Assembly (NCBI RefSeq): GCF_001952935.1
Contig: NZ_CP018319.1
Location: forward strand, 3,254,501-3,318,500
DNA length: 64,000 bases
Direction: 5' to 3'
DNA from: Pseudomonas frederiksbergensis
GTDB taxonomy: Bacteria; Pseudomonadota; Gammaproteobacteria; Pseudomonadales; Pseudomonadaceae
This document shows, piece by piece, positions 53,099-62,677 of this stretch. How positions within the stretch are numbered: position 1 is the first letter of the stretch; each line of letters opens with the position of its first letter. Position numbers and translations under genes: made by a program. Below the pieces are notes generated by a model. The model was given only the letters and a program-made list of their open reading frames with translations. It ran no database searches and had not been told where the DNA came from.

Positions 53099-54466
53099 AT
53101 GGCCAAGGCCAAGCGCATGTACGGCTGCACCGAGTGCGGCTCAACCTTCCCCAAGTGGGCTGGCCAGTGCGGCGAGTGCGGGGCCTGGAACACCCTGACC
53201 GAAACCATGGTGGAGAGCGGTGGTGCCGCAGCCCCCAGCGGTCGCACCGGCTGGACCGGTCAACAGGCACAGATCAAGACCCTGGCCGAAGTCAGCGTCG
53301 AAGAAATCCCGCGTTTTTCCACAGCTTCCAGCGAGCTCGATCGGGTGCTGGGCGGTGGTCTGGTAGACGGCTCGGTGGTGCTGATCGGCGGTGATCCGGG
53401 CATCGGCAAATCGACCATTCTGCTGCAAACCTTGTGCAACCTCGCCAAAGTCATGCCGGCACTGTACGTCACCGGCGAAGAATCCCAGCAGCAAGTGGCC
53501 ATGCGTGCTCGCCGTCTCGGCTTGCCTCAGGATCAACTGCGGGTGATGACCGAAACCTGCATCGAAACCATCATCGCCACCGCCCGGCAGGAAAAACCCA
53601 AGGTAATGGTGATCGACTCGATCCAGACGATCTTCACCGAGCAACTGCAATCGGCACCGGGGGGCGTGTCGCAGGTCAGGGAAAGCGCGGCGTTGCTGGT
53701 GCGCTATGCGAAGCAGAGCGGCACGGCCATTTTCCTGGTTGGCCACGTGACCAAGGAAGGCGCTTTGGCGGGGCCGCGAGTGCTGGAGCACATGGTCGAC
53801 ACGGTGCTGTATTTCGAAGGCGAATCCGACGGACGTTTGCGTTTGCTGCGGGCGGTGAAAAACCGTTTCGGCGCCGTCAACGAACTGGGCGTATTCGGTA
53901 TGACCGACAAGGGGCTGAAAGAAGTCTCCAACCCTTCGGCGATTTTTCTCACCCGTGCCCAGGAAGAAGTGCCGGGCAGTGTGGTCATGGCGACGTGGGA
54001 AGGCACGCGGCCGATGCTGGTGGAAGTCCAGGCGTTGGTGGACGACAGTCACTTGGCCAATCCACGTCGGGTAACGCTGGGTCTGGATCAGAATCGGCTG
54101 GCGATGTTGCTGGCGGTGCTGCACCGTCACGGCGGCATTCCGACCCACGATCAGGATGTGTTTCTCAATGTGGTTGGCGGGGTGAAGGTGCTGGAAACGG
54201 CCTCCGACCTGGCGCTGATGGCGGCGGTCATGTCCAGTTTGCGCAACCGGCCACTGCCCCACGATTTGTTGGTGTTCGGCGAGGTCGGGCTGTCCGGCGA
54301 AGTACGCCCGGTGCCGAGTGGCCAGGAGCGCTTGAAAGAAGCCGCCAAGCACGGCTTTAAACGCGCCATCGTGCCTAAGGGCAATGCGCCCAAGGAAGCG
54401 CCGCCGGGGTTGCAGGTTATTGCCGTAACGCGTTTGGAGCAGGCGCTCGACGCCCTGTTCGAATAA
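53099..54466 (+). CDS. radA: DNA repair protein RadA
   Basis: RadA processes branched recombination intermediates with RecA. The 455-aa protein has a C4 zinc finger (CTECGSTFPKWAGQCGEC), Walker A GGDPGIGKST, Walker B VMVIDSIQT, the RadA-specific KNRFGAVNELGVF motif and a C-terminal Lon-protease-like domain. GGGAG lies before ATG 53099. Confidence 0.96.
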   Translation: MAKAKRMYGCTECGSTFPKWAGQCGECGAWNTLTETMVESGGAAAPSGRTGWTGQQAQIKTLAEVSVEEIPRFSTASSELDRVLGGGLVDGSVVLIGGDPGIGKSTILLQTLCNLAKVMPALYVTGEESQQQVAMRARRLGLPQDQLRVMTETCIETIIATARQEKPKVMVIDSIQTIFTEQLQSAPGGVSQVRESAALLVRYAKQSGTAIFLVGHVTKEGALAGPRVLEHMVDTVLYFEGESDGRLRLLRAVKNRFGAVNELGVFGMTDKGLKEVSNPSAIFLTRAQEEVPGSVVMATWEGTRPMLVEVQALVDDSHLANPRRVTLGLDQNRLAMLLAVLHRHGGIPTHDQDVFLNVVGGVKVLETASDLALMAAVMSSLRNRPLPHDLLVFGEVGLSGEVRPVPSGQERLKEAAKHGFKRAIVPKGNAPKEAPPGLQVIAVTRLEQALDALFE

Positions 54467-54485
54467 CCTTCCAGACAGCACAAGC

Positions 54486-54580
54486 CCTGTGGGAGTGAGC
54501 CTGCTCGCGATAGCAGTATGTCAGTCGACTTAAATGTTGAATGTCAGACCGTATTCGCGAGCAGGCTCGCTCCCACATGG
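54486..54580. repeat. REPIN, GTGGGAGTGAGCCTGCTCGCGA class
   Basis: Arms CCTGTGGGAGTGAGCCTGCT... and a slightly different complement (GCTCGC in place of GCTCAC) flank a 45-bp spacer. It lies between the convergent radA and mapZ genes. Confidence 0.85.
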
Positions 54581-54595
54581 GTATGGGTTTGGCCT

Positions 54596-54964
54596 TCAGA
54601 TTTCGATCAAAGCGCCCAATTCGCGCTCCAGTTCCTCAGGATCGCCCAGATTGAGCTCAACCAACCGCCGCAGGCGTTCGATGGATTCCAGGCTGATGTG
54701 TTTGCAGACGAACCCGAGCTGACCATGATCATCGTGGGTCAGTTGCACATCCATCTTGATGGCGACGTCCTCGTTGAGATGAATATCGACCAGAAAATGC
54801 CACTCACGATTTCCCAGCCACGGTTCGGGCTTTTCGATCAACAGCCCCTTCAATGACAGGTCGATCAACTTCACCGGCCAGATGAATTCCCCTTGGCTCA
54901 GCTCGGTTCGGGCATCGAACGCAATACGTTTGAAGCGGCGGCGATCGGCAGGGTGCTCGCTCAT
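54596..54964 (-). CDS. mapZ: PilZ-domain c-di-GMP receptor MapZ
   Basis: Single-domain PilZ protein, 122 aa. The c-di-GMP motifs are RRFKR (Arg9 to Arg13) and DLSLKG (Asp35, Ser37, Gly40). The C-terminal helix SIERLRRLVELNLGDPEELERELGALI is that of P. aeruginosa PA4608 (MapZ), which also adjoins radA and cstA and binds the chemotaxis methyltransferase CheR1. So it probably links c-di-GMP to chemotaxis. GAGGA precedes the ATG. Orthology is from recalled sequence and gene order. Confidence 0.88.
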   Translation of the reverse strand: MSEHPADRRRFKRIAFDARTELSQGEFIWPVKLIDLSLKGLLIEKPEPWLGNREWHFLVDIHLNEDVAIKMDVQLTHDDHGQLGFVCKHISLESIERLRRLVELNLGDPEELERELGALIEI

Positions 54965-55123
54965 GGCGCAATCCTCGTAAATGTCCGGTGACTATAGACC
55001 CGCATTGTCCAAGGCTGCCAGCAAAGTGATGGCTCAACCCATGTCGGGGGGATGGTCTTTGCCGTCAGGAGAGCTAAACTCCGGATGGCTGTCTTTCTTG
55101 TCCACCCTGGCTGGAATCATAAA

Positions 55124-57190
55124 ATGAAAAACAATAATAGCCTGCTACGCCATATACCCTGGCTGCTGCTGGCAATCGTGGGGGCGTGCGCCCTGGGTGT
55201 AGTGGCATTGCGCCGAGGCGAGGCGATCAACGCCTTGTGGATTGTGGTCGCCGCCGTGGCCATCTATCTGGTTGCGTATCGTTACTACAGTTTGTTCATC
55301 GCTACCAATGTGATGCAACTCGACCCGCGACGGGCCACCCCCGCCGTGCTCAACAATGACGGTCTGGACTACGTTCCGACCAACAAACACATCCTCTTCG
55401 GCCACCACTTCGCGGCCATTGCTGGCGCGGGGCCGCTGGTCGGTCCGGTGCTGGCGGCGCAGATGGGCTACCTGCCCGGTACGCTGTGGCTGATTGCCGG
55501 CGTGGTACTGGCCGGTGCCGTTCAGGACTTCATGGTCCTGTTCATGTCCACCCGCCGCAACGGCCGTTCCCTGGGCGACATGGTCCGTGAGGAAATGGGC
55601 CGCATCCCCGGGACCATCGCGCTGTTTGGCTGCTTCCTGATCATGATCATCATCCTCGCGGTGCTGGCCCTGATCGTTGTGAAAGCTTTGGCCGAAAGCC
55701 CTTGGGGCATTTTCACGGTGATGGCGACCATTCCGATCGCGATGTTCATGGGCATTTACATGCGCTACATCCGCCCGGGCCGCATCGGTGAAATCTCCGT
55801 GGTCGGCGTGCTGTTGCTGCTCGGTTCGATCTGGCTCGGCGGGCAGATTGCTGCTGATCCGGTCTGGGCCAAGGCGTTCAGCTTCACAGGTGTGCAGATT
55901 ACCTGGATGCTGGTCGGTTACGGTTTCGTAGCCGCCTCGTTACCGGTCTGGCTGATTCTGGCGCCGCGGGACTACCTGTCGACCTTCCTGAAAATCGGCA
56001 CCATCGTGGCGTTGGCGATCGGCATCCTGATCACCATGCCCGACCTGAAAATGCCGGCGCTGACCCAGTTTATCGATGGCACCGGCCCGGTATGGAAGGG
56101 CGGTCTGTTCCCGTTCCTGTTCATCACCATCGCTTGTGGCGCGGTCTCCGGTTTCCACGCGCTGATCTCCTCCGGCACCACGCCGAAACTGCTGGATAAC
56201 GAGGTCAACGCCCGTTACATCGGTTACGGCGGCATGCTGATGGAGTCCTTCGTCGCCATCATGGCCATGGTCGCCGCATCGGTGATCGAACCGGGCGTGT
56301 ACTTCGCCATGAACAGCCCGGCGGCAGTCGTCGGCAGTGACGTGGTGGCCGTGGCGCAAACCGTCAGCAGCTGGGGCTTTGCGATTACCCCGGAAGCGCT
56401 GCAAGCGGTGGCCAGGGACATCGGTGAAACCACCATCCTGGCCCGTGCCGGCGGTGCGCCGACCCTGGCGGTCGGTATCGCGCAGATCCTGCACAGTGTC
56501 CTGCCGGGTGAAAACACCATGGCGTTCTGGTACCACTTCGCGATCCTGTTCGAAGCACTGTTCATCCTGACGGCTGTGGATGCCGGTACCCGTGCCGGCC
56601 GTTTCATGCTGCAGGACTTGCTCGGTTCCTTCGTGCCAGCGCTGAAACGCACCGAATCCTGGACCGCCAACCTGATCGCAACCGCCGGTTGCGTGGCGAT
56701 GTGGGGTTGGTTGCTGTACCAGGGCGTGATCGATCCGCTGGGTGGCATCAACACCTTGTGGCCGCTGTTCGGTATCTCCAACCAGATGCTGGCCGGTATC
56801 GCGCTGATGCTCGGCACTGTCGTGCTGATCAAAATGAAACGCCAGCGCTATGTCTGGGTCACCATGCTGCCCGCTGTGTGGCTGCTGATCTGCACCACCA
56901 CCGCCGGCTTCATCAAGCTGTTCGATGCCAACCCGGCGATCGGCTTCCTGTCGCTGGCCAAGAAGTACAGCGATGCCCTGGCCAACGGTCAGATCCTCGC
57001 TCCGGCCAAGGACATTACGCAGATGCAGCACGTGATCTTCAACGCCTACACCAACGCAACGCTGACGGCGCTGTTCCTGTTCGTGGTATTCAGTATCTTG
57101 TTCTACGCGCTCAAGGTCGGTATTTCCGCCTGGGGCAGCAAGGAACGTACGGATAAAGAAGCGCCATTCCAGGTTCTGCCGGATGCGTAA
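55124..57190 (+). CDS. cstA: Carbon starvation protein A (CstA/BtsT-type transporter)
   Basis: Inner-membrane transporter of the CstA family, 688 aa, about 16-18 hydrophobic helices. The family block [52 protein letters not shown] is intact. CstA/BtsT proteins take up pyruvate and perhaps peptides on starvation. The next gene encodes the small YbdD/YjiX partner, and yjiA follows, the E. coli btsT-yjiX-yjiA order. Start ATG 55124 gives [16 protein letters not shown]; upstream in-frame sequence looks non-coding. Confidence 0.94.
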   Translation: MKNNNSLLRHIPWLLLAIVGACALGVVALRRGEAINALWIVVAAVAIYLVAYRYYSLFIATNVMQLDPRRATPAVLNNDGLDYVPTNKHILFGHHFAAIAGAGPLVGPVLAAQMGYLPGTLWLIAGVVLAGAVQDFMVLFMSTRRNGRSLGDMVREEMGRIPGTIALFGCFLIMIIILAVLALIVVKALAESPWGIFTVMATIPIAMFMGIYMRYIRPGRIGEISVVGVLLLLGSIWLGGQIAADPVWAKAFSFTGVQITWMLVGYGFVAASLPVWLILAPRDYLSTFLKIGTIVALAIGILITMPDLKMPALTQFIDGTGPVWKGGLFPFLFITIACGAVSGFHALISSGTTPKLLDNEVNARYIGYGGMLMESFVAIMAMVAASVIEPGVYFAMNSPAAVVGSDVVAVAQTVSSWGFAITPEALQAVARDIGETTILARAGGAPTLAVGIAQILHSVLPGENTMAFWYHFAILFEALFILTAVDAGTRAGRFMLQDLLGSFVPALKRTESWTANLIATAGCVAMWGWLLYQGVIDPLGGINTLWPLFGISNQMLAGIALMLGTVVLIKMKRQRYVWVTMLPAVWLLICTTTAGFIKLFDANPAIGFLSLAKKYSDALANGQILAPAKDITQMQHVIFNAYTNATLTALFLFVVFSILFYALKVGISAWGSKERTDKEAPFQVLPDA

Positions 57191-57204
57191 TCGAGGAGTG
57201 CAGC

Positions 57205-57402
57205 ATGTTCAATGACCTGAGTCGCCTCGGTAAATACCTCGGTCAGGCCGCCCGCCTGATGGTCGGCATGCCCGACTACGACAATTACGTCGAGCACATG
57301 CAAACCAAACACCCGGACAAACCGGTGATGACCTACGAAATGTTCTTCCGGGAACGCCAAGAGGCTCGTTACGGTGGCAAGGGTGGGCCGAAGTGCTGTT
57401 GA
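57205..57402 (+). CDS. yjiX: YbdD/YjiX family small protein
   Basis: A 65-aa protein of the YbdD/YjiX (DUF466) family, always found beside cstA-type genes and thought to assist the transporter. [46 protein letters not shown] is the family core. GAGGAGTGCAGC precedes the ATG, 14 bp after cstA. Confidence 0.92.
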   Translation: MFNDLSRLGKYLGQAARLMVGMPDYDNYVEHMQTKHPDKPVMTYEMFFRERQEARYGGKGGPKCC

Positions 57403-57427
57403 TCCAGTTATCGGGTTAACAGCAATA

Positions 57428-57520
57428 CCTGTGGGAGCTAGCCTGCTGGCGATGGCGGCTGAACATTCAACATCACTGTTGATTGACAGTCCGCCATCGC
57501 CAGCAGGCTAGCTCCCACAT
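57428..57520. repeat. REPIN, GTGGGAGCTAGCCTGCTGGCGATGGC class
   Basis: Arms CCTGTGGGAGCTAGCCTGCT... and its complement, long stems (about 30 bp with the GATGGCGG part) and a short AT-rich centre. It separates yjiX from yjiA. Confidence 0.87.
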
Positions 57521-57565
57521 TTATTTTGTGTTGATACTTCTATTCAGTGAGTCAGGAGATTCAGT

Positions 57566-58534
57566 TTGTCCTCTCCCATCCCCGTCACGATCCTCAGCGG
57601 CTTCCTCGGCGCCGGCAAGACCACGCTGCTGCGGTACCTGCTCAAAGCCGAGCACGGCCTGAAAATCGCCGTGATCGAGAACGAATTCAGCGACGCCGGT
57701 ATCGACACCCAACTGTTGGGCGACGAACCGGTGCAAGTGATGACGCTGTCCAACGGCTGCGTCTGCTGCACCATCCACACCGATCTGACCAAAGCCTTGT
57801 ACTTGCTGCTCGAGCGCCTGGACAGCGGCGAAATCGCCTTCGACCGTCTGGTGATCGAATGCACCGGCCTGGCCGACCCGGCACCCGTGGCCCAAACCTT
57901 TTTCATCGATGAAGAGCTGCGCGAGCGTTACATTCTCGACGGCATCATCACCCTGGTCGATGCGGCGCACGCCGACACTCACCTGACTCAAACCATCGCC
58001 CAGGCGCAGATCGGTTTCGCCGACCGCTTACTGGTGAGCAAGCGCGATCTGGTGGACGAGGCGACCTTTACCGCGCTCAGCGAGCGCCTGACCCGGATCA
58101 ACCGTCGCGCACCGATCCGCGTGGTCGAGCACGGCAAGATCGATCTGGCCGAATTGCTCGACGTGCGCGGTTTCAATCTCAATGCCGACCTGGGTGGCGG
58201 CGTCAGCCTGCGTCCGGTGAGCAAAGCGCCGTCCATCGACCGCATTTCCAGCCTGGTGCTGCGCACCGACAAGGCGCTGGATATCGACAAGCTCAGCGAG
58301 TTCATGAACGAACTGCTGGAAGACCATGGCAAGCAATTGCTGCGCTACAAAGGCGTGTTGAACATCCTCGGCGAGCCCCGGCGCATGGTGTTTCAGGGGG
58401 TATTGAAGTTGTACGGATTCGATTGGGACACGGAGTGGGCCGACGATGAAACGCGCGAAAGCGTGATCGTGTTCATTGCCGATGATTTGCCGGAAGAGAA
58501 GATTCGTGAAGGCTTTTCTCGCGTAGAAGCATAA
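57566..58534 (+). CDS. yjiA: CobW-family (G3E) GTPase YjiA
   Basis: G3E GTPase/metallochaperone-like protein, 322 aa. Walker A GFLGAGKTT, the metal-binding CVCC in SNGCVCCTIH, Walker B VIECTGLADP and SKRDLVDE (base recognition) are visible, with a C-terminal CobW domain. It is cotranscribed in place with cstA-yjiX in many genomes but here is separated by a REPIN. The start is TTG 57566 with GGAGA upstream; no better ATG exists. Confidence 0.9.
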   Translation: MSSPIPVTILSGFLGAGKTTLLRYLLKAEHGLKIAVIENEFSDAGIDTQLLGDEPVQVMTLSNGCVCCTIHTDLTKALYLLLERLDSGEIAFDRLVIECTGLADPAPVAQTFFIDEELRERYILDGIITLVDAAHADTHLTQTIAQAQIGFADRLLVSKRDLVDEATFTALSERLTRINRRAPIRVVEHGKIDLAELLDVRGFNLNADLGGGVSLRPVSKAPSIDRISSLVLRTDKALDIDKLSEFMNELLEDHGKQLLRYKGVLNILGEPRRMVFQGVLKLYGFDWDTEWADDETRESVIVFIADDLPEEKIREGFSRVEA

Positions 58535-58566
58535 CTGCCGAGGTATTTGCTCGATAGTAAGTTTGT

Positions 58567-58597
58567 CCTGCCTTTTCTTGTTATATGAAAAGGCAGG
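58567..58597 (-). terminator. Hairpin after the unknown gene 58609-59154
   Basis: CCTGCCTTTTC / GAAAAGGCAGG, an 11-bp stem with a 9-nt loop, 12 bp after the minus-strand stop. No clean T-run follows on either strand, though A/T pairs in the upper stem are terminator-like. Confidence 0.5.
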
Positions 58598-58608
58598 TGC
58601 TGAAATGA

Positions 58609-59154
58609 TTAAACGGTCAGGATGCTCGAGTCTACGTTGCGCTTGATGATTTTCAGTGTGAAGTTCATCTGGACTCCGGCGCCTGTATAGATAATAAATC
58701 CTTCACTTGTATTCTTTCGGCGCTTTAGCGAGTAGTTGTTAGCATGAATTGTTACGGGTAGGGTGTTTGATTTGGGGTCGTCGAGAGAAGCAAGGTTACC
58801 GTTATTGTCTAAAAAATGAAACATGGCGGGTTTCTTGGGGCCTGCATTCGGACCCTCCATTGCGGTAAGACAGTCATTTTCGTCTATACCGACTAGTCTG
58901 CCAAAGAGCGGGCCAGGCGTAATAACAAACATGCGATAGACAAAACCTCCAATATTCAGGAAGTAGAACTGCAAGGGAGCGCGAGGCAGGTCTCTATTGG
59001 CGAATAAAGTATCTGAAACGAATGTATGAGTGGGGGAGAAGTCGAAGAAGTCCGTGATAGGGATCGTGACTTCGCGGCCGTGTGTCAGGCGAGGGAAATG
59101 CAGGTGGCCGTGATCACTGGTCAGTTCTGCAATAAAGGATTTTTCAGCGGTCAT
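58609..59154 (-). CDS. Unknown AT-rich gene
   Basis: A 181-aa protein I do not recognise. It has no signal peptide or membrane helix and is rich in aromatic residues and beta-strand-like patterns (PLQFYFLNIGGFVYRMFVITPGPLFGRLVGIDENDCLTAMEG; FHFLDNNGNLASL; TLPVTIHANNYSLKRRK), suggesting a compact beta domain. GGAAG lies 8 bases before the ATG, so translation is likely. Base composition is markedly more AT-rich than cstA or yjiA, and it starts an AT-rich islet reaching to 59560, consistent with transfer. Confidence 0.68.
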   Translation of the reverse strand: MTAEKSFIAELTSDHGHLHFPRLTHGREVTIPITDFFDFSPTHTFVSDTLFANRDLPRAPLQFYFLNIGGFVYRMFVITPGPLFGRLVGIDENDCLTAMEGPNAGPKKPAMFHFLDNNGNLASLDDPKSNTLPVTIHANNYSLKRRKNTSEGFIIYTGAGVQMNFTLKIIKRNVDSSILTV

Positions 59155-59559
59155 AGTTATATCTTCCTTGATAATAAATTGAGGTTAAGGTGTTTTTGTT
59201 CAGTCGGCTGGACGAAGCCTTTTTGTATACATAAGTCCAGAGCTTGGTCTGAAAGTTGTGCCCTGGAGACTCGTGCTCTTCGCAACTTTATTGTCGCCAT
59301 CAAACGCCTCAAGTGAGTAGAGGCAGGTTTTTGATGCAGTGTAATGATTATGAAGTCATATTGTATGTTTGTGTTGATTGCTTGGTCTCAGTAAAAGTCG
59401 AACCAGAGATTAAATTGTTTTTTACTGGTTGTGCTTGTTCCTTTTGTTTCAGGAAGTTGGAGGTGTAAATGAGGTTTTTATGTGGGGGGTCTAAAGCAAT
59501 AGTTGGCAGTTAAAAGCGTGAGATTGTGGAGTGATATCAGGTTTCAATAGTTTCAAGTT
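59155..59559. other. AT-rich gene-free segment
   Basis: About 405 bp with no credible gene: short frames exist but lack ribosome sites and family-like sequence. The part nearest 59154 probably holds the promoter of the unknown gene. The remainder may be decayed or foreign DNA. Confidence 0.6.
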
Positions 59560-59581
59560 AAAAAACCGGCTAAAGAGCCGG
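59560..59581 (-). terminator. Terminator of the downstream-reading GntR gene
   Basis: On the minus strand CCGGCT-CTTT-AGCCGG followed by TTTTTT, 50 bp beyond the stop of the GntR gene at 59631. Confidence 0.8.
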
Positions 59582-59630
59582 GTCTCGGGACGTTCAGAAA
59601 ATGTTGTACGCAAGCGGTTATAAAACCCGA

Positions 59631-60326
59631 TTATGGGTTCAGCAATTTCACCTCTAAATGCTCCAGAAGTCGGGTCATCAAGCCCTCGGCAACTTTGGCA
59701 TCTCCGCACTCCACCGCCTCGACGATCACCGCATGTTCTTGCCACGAGCAGTCACTACGCGCTTGTTCTTCGTAGTAGGCGATGGCCAATGAGGTCAGCG
59801 GCACGAGGCTGCCGAGAAATTGTGCCAACGGTACGTTGCCTGCGAGTTGCGCCAGTTGCAGGTGGAACTCGCCCGACAGACGAATAGCCGGCCCGCGTTG
59901 GTTTTGCTCGATACAGCGGCGTTCGCGCTCTATCAATTCGCGTAACTGCGGCAGGTGCCGGGAAGCTGGTTGCTGGCAGGCCAGTCGCACCAGAGTGGTT
60001 TCGATGAGCCGGCGGGCATGGAGAATTTGACGGGTTTGTTCGGCATCGGGGGTCGCGACTTGCGGGCGATGATTGGGCCGCAGAATGATGACCTGCTGAT
60101 GCGACAATCGCGCCAGTACCTGGCGGATGATACTGCGGCTGACACCGAATGCCTGGCCAAGGCTTGCTTCGGTCAAACGGCTCCCCGGGGCAATACGTTG
60201 TTCGAGAATGGCGTCGAAAATTTGCGGATAGATGTCGTCGACACCATGCTTCTTGTCGCTCTGGCGGCGCAAGGGCAGGGCAGTGGAAATCGAGAAAACG
60301 GGAATCTTCAAGGCGTAGGAATTCAT
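59631..60326 (-). CDS. GntR/FadR-subfamily regulator (FCD domain)
   Basis: A 231-aa GntR regulator. The winged helix reads IYPQIFDAILEQRIAPGSRLTEASLGQAFGVSRSIIRQVLARLSHQQVIIL (about 33-85), followed by an FCD all-helical effector domain (about 98-220) with metal-binding-type His and Asp/Glu residues (GEFHLQLAQLAGN). A 30-residue N-terminal extension is unusual. It follows another GntR gene and a DctA-type symporter on the same strand, so it may take part in C4-dicarboxylate or related acid control. Confidence 0.87.
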   Translation of the reverse strand: MNSYALKIPVFSISTALPLRRQSDKKHGVDDIYPQIFDAILEQRIAPGSRLTEASLGQAFGVSRSIIRQVLARLSHQQVIILRPNHRPQVATPDAEQTRQILHARRLIETTLVRLACQQPASRHLPQLRELIERERRCIEQNQRGPAIRLSGEFHLQLAQLAGNVPLAQFLGSLVPLTSLAIAYYEEQARSDCSWQEHAVIVEAVECGDAKVAEGLMTRLLEHLEVKLLNP

Positions 60327-60370
60327 GGCCTGTCTCCAGTCCGGTTGCCGATAGGTTTTTTTCAGTACGG

Positions 60371-61087
60371 CTATTTGCCCAGATTGTCGTCCGGAATATT
60401 CAATTCGATGCCCATCCGCTGGCCTTCCCGAAGGATGTGCCGACGCATCTCGGCGCTGGCCTGGGCACTGTTTTTGCTGCGAATAGCGCGCACCACGGCT
60501 TCGTTCTCTTCAAGGCGCTCCGCCAAATGCTCCGGGGAGTTGCGCAGTACGTCGGCGCTTTGCTTGAGGGCGTTGCTGGTCTGTTGCACCACACTCTGGA
60601 AGATCGGGTTCGAGGTCAGGGTGAACAGTTCTTCGTGGAACGCGATGTAGGCGTTCACCCCGGCTTCGCTGTCGTTGGCTTCCAGCGCTTCGCGCATGTC
60701 CATCAGGGTCAGGCGCAGTTGCCCGACTTCCTTGCTGCTGATCGACTGCGCCACCAGGCCGACAATGAACGGCTCGAGGGTGTAGCGCAGTTGCAGCACA
60801 TCTTCCAGGCTCGCTCCGGCGACTGCGCTGTCGTGGCTTTGGCTGTCGCTGAGATTGGCTTCCAGCACCACCACGCCTTTACCCGGCATGGAACGCACCA
60901 ACCCAAGGGTTTCCAGGACGATGACGGCTTCACGCAGGCTTGGGCGGCTGATGCCCAGTTGTTCGGCCAGCTCACGCTGCCCCGGTAGCATCTCGCCGGA
61001 GCGCCACTGACCCCGGGCCAAGGCGGCCCGAAGTTTTTCTACTACTGAATTCACAACGGTCGACGAGGTGATCACTGTTCGCTCCAT
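60371..61087 (-). CDS. FadR/LldR-type GntR regulator
   Basis: A 238-aa GntR regulator. The helix-turn-helix RAALARGQWRSGEMLPGQRELAEQLGISRPSLREAVIVLETLGLV is followed by an FCD domain (about 95-215). Regulators of this group bind TNGTNNNACNA sites; two GGTCTTACC sites lie before the symporter gene at 62526 and 62611, so it probably controls that gene. It starts 55 bp after the symporter stop. ATG 61087 is used; ATG 61093 is also possible. Confidence 0.88.
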   Translation of the reverse strand: MERTVITSSTVVNSVVEKLRAALARGQWRSGEMLPGQRELAEQLGISRPSLREAVIVLETLGLVRSMPGKGVVVLEANLSDSQSHDSAVAGASLEDVLQLRYTLEPFIVGLVAQSISSKEVGQLRLTLMDMREALEANDSEAGVNAYIAFHEELFTLTSNPIFQSVVQQTSNALKQSADVLRNSPEHLAERLEENEAVVRAIRSKNSAQASAEMRRHILREGQRMGIELNIPDDNLGK

Positions 61088-61109
61088 GAGCATCCAAAAC
61101 GATTGATGA

Positions 61110-61135
61110 CCGTGCCTGCCCGTAGGCAGGCACGG
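61110..61135. terminator. Strong hairpin between symporter and GntR genes
   Basis: CCGTGCCTGCC-CGTA-GGCAGGCACGG, an 11-bp stem right after the symporter stop. The minus-strand side has only a delayed TCGTTTT, so it may terminate partially or stabilise the symporter mRNA. Confidence 0.55.
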
Positions 61136-61142
61136 CGATTAT

Positions 61143-62456
61143 TCAGAATTCCTGCTGATGCGCAGGGCCGACGGGCTTTCTCGGCTGGAAGGTATAACCC
61201 ACCTGGCCGGAAAGTACTTTGTTTGCCCGTTGGATATCGATGTCCTTTTCCCAGCGCGCAATGGCCACGGTGGCGACGCAATTGCCGATCAGGTTGGTCA
61301 GCGCCCGGCCGATGCCCATGAACCAGTCCACTGCCAACACCAGCACCAGGCCGACCACCGGAATCGCCGGGATCGCCGTCAGTGTCGCCGCGAGAATCAC
61401 CAGCGCCGAGCCGGGAATCCCGTGGGCACCTTTGGAGGTGATCAACGACACCAGCAGAATCGTCAGCAGGTCGCTCATCGCCAGTGGCGTGCCGGTGGCA
61501 TTGGCGATGAACACGATGGCGAGGGTGAGGTAGATCGAGAAACCGTCCAGGTTGAACGAGTAACCGGTAGGAATGACCAGCCCGACCGTCGAACTGCCGA
61601 TGCCCAGATGCTCAAGCTTGCGCATGATTTGTGGCAGCACGGCGTCGGAAGAGGCGGTGCCCATGACGATCAGCAGTTCTTCGCGCAGGTACTTGAGCAA
61701 CGGCCACATCTTCAGGCCTGAAAGGCGCATCACCAGGCCGAGGATCAGCGCCACGAACGCTACGCAGGTTATGTAGAAAAGACCGACCAGGCTGCCCAGG
61801 TGCTGCAGCGAGTCCAGGCCATATTTGCTGGTGGTGAAAGCGATGGCGCCGAACACGCCGATCGGCGCCAGACGCACGATCATGCCCATGATGCGGAAGA
61901 TCACATGGCTCAGCTCATTGATCAGCCGGGAAATCCCCGACGCTGCTTCGCCCACCAGGTTCAGCGCACTGCCGAACAGCACCGAAAACAGCAGGACCTG
62001 CAGAATGTTGTTTTCCGCGAAGGCGCCGATGACCGAGGTCGGGATCAGATTCATCAGGAACTGGGAGGTGGTTTGCATGTGCTCACCGCGCTGGGCAATG
62101 TCGCCCATGTCGGCAGCGGAAAGCTGATCCAGATGAATGTTCGCGCCGCTGCCGATACCGGTGGTGAAGGCGAACACCAGACCAATCACCAGCGCGATGG
62201 TGGTCAGGATTTCGAAATAGATCACCGATTTCAGGCCGATGCGTCCGACCTTCTTCAAGTCGCCGGCACCGCTGATGCCGCTGACCACCACACAAAACAC
62301 GATCAGACCGATGAGCATCTTGATCAGTTTGATGAAGCCATCGCCAAGCGGTTTGAGCTGAGCGGAGTATTCAGGAAGGGTCAGCCCGCAGACGATGCCG
62401 AGCACCAGTCCGAGAACCACTTGGAGGAAGATTGAACGCGAGCACCATCTGAGCAT
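61143..62456 (-). CDS. DctA-family dicarboxylate/amino-acid:cation symporter
   Basis: Inner-membrane symporter of the DAACS family, 437 aa, about eight to nine helices plus two re-entrant loops. Signature VIPTGYSFNLDGFSIYLTLAIVFIANATG and the SKGAHGIPGSALVILAATL loop match DctA. Its substrate is probably a C4-dicarboxylate. The paralogue assignment is open, since pseudomonads carry several DctA-like proteins. Two LldR/FadR-type sites lie upstream. AGGA is 9 bases before the ATG. Confidence 0.88.
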   Translation of the reverse strand: MLRWCSRSIFLQVVLGLVLGIVCGLTLPEYSAQLKPLGDGFIKLIKMLIGLIVFCVVVSGISGAGDLKKVGRIGLKSVIYFEILTTIALVIGLVFAFTTGIGSGANIHLDQLSAADMGDIAQRGEHMQTTSQFLMNLIPTSVIGAFAENNILQVLLFSVLFGSALNLVGEAASGISRLINELSHVIFRIMGMIVRLAPIGVFGAIAFTTSKYGLDSLQHLGSLVGLFYITCVAFVALILGLVMRLSGLKMWPLLKYLREELLIVMGTASSDAVLPQIMRKLEHLGIGSSTVGLVIPTGYSFNLDGFSIYLTLAIVFIANATGTPLAMSDLLTILLVSLITSKGAHGIPGSALVILAATLTAIPAIPVVGLVLVLAVDWFMGIGRALTNLIGNCVATVAIARWEKDIDIQRANKVLSGQVGYTFQPRKPVGPAHQQEF

Positions 62457-62525
62457 GGGAGGAATCCTGGTCGGTGTCCTGGCTGCCGTGCGCTAAGCGC
62501 ATCAGATTCAGGACTTAATTATTGT

Positions 62526-62619
62526 GGTCTTACCGGTATGTCCAGTGCAGGCGCAGTCTAGGCGCTGTTTTTGGGTGATCGCAAGCAAATTTTGAATGAT
62601 TGGCATGACCGGTCTTACC
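62526..62619. promoter_or_regulatory. Paired GGTCTTACC operator-like sites
   Basis: GGTCTTACC at 62526-62534 and again at 62611-62619, 85 bp apart (about eight helical turns), each fitting the FadR-subfamily TNGTNNNACNA consensus with one mismatch. They lie 70 and 155 bp upstream of the symporter start, an arrangement that permits looping. Confidence 0.6.
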
Positions 62620-62677
62620 AGTTGCGCGCAATGCCCCGACCTTGAGCCTTTTCGCGGTTGTAAAAAAATTGCGGACG

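Noticed and set aside
59155..59559. Small plus-strand frames in the AT-rich segment (59256-59468 and others)
   Set aside because: No ribosome sites, Cys-rich random-looking peptides, overlap with the promoter region of the unknown gene.
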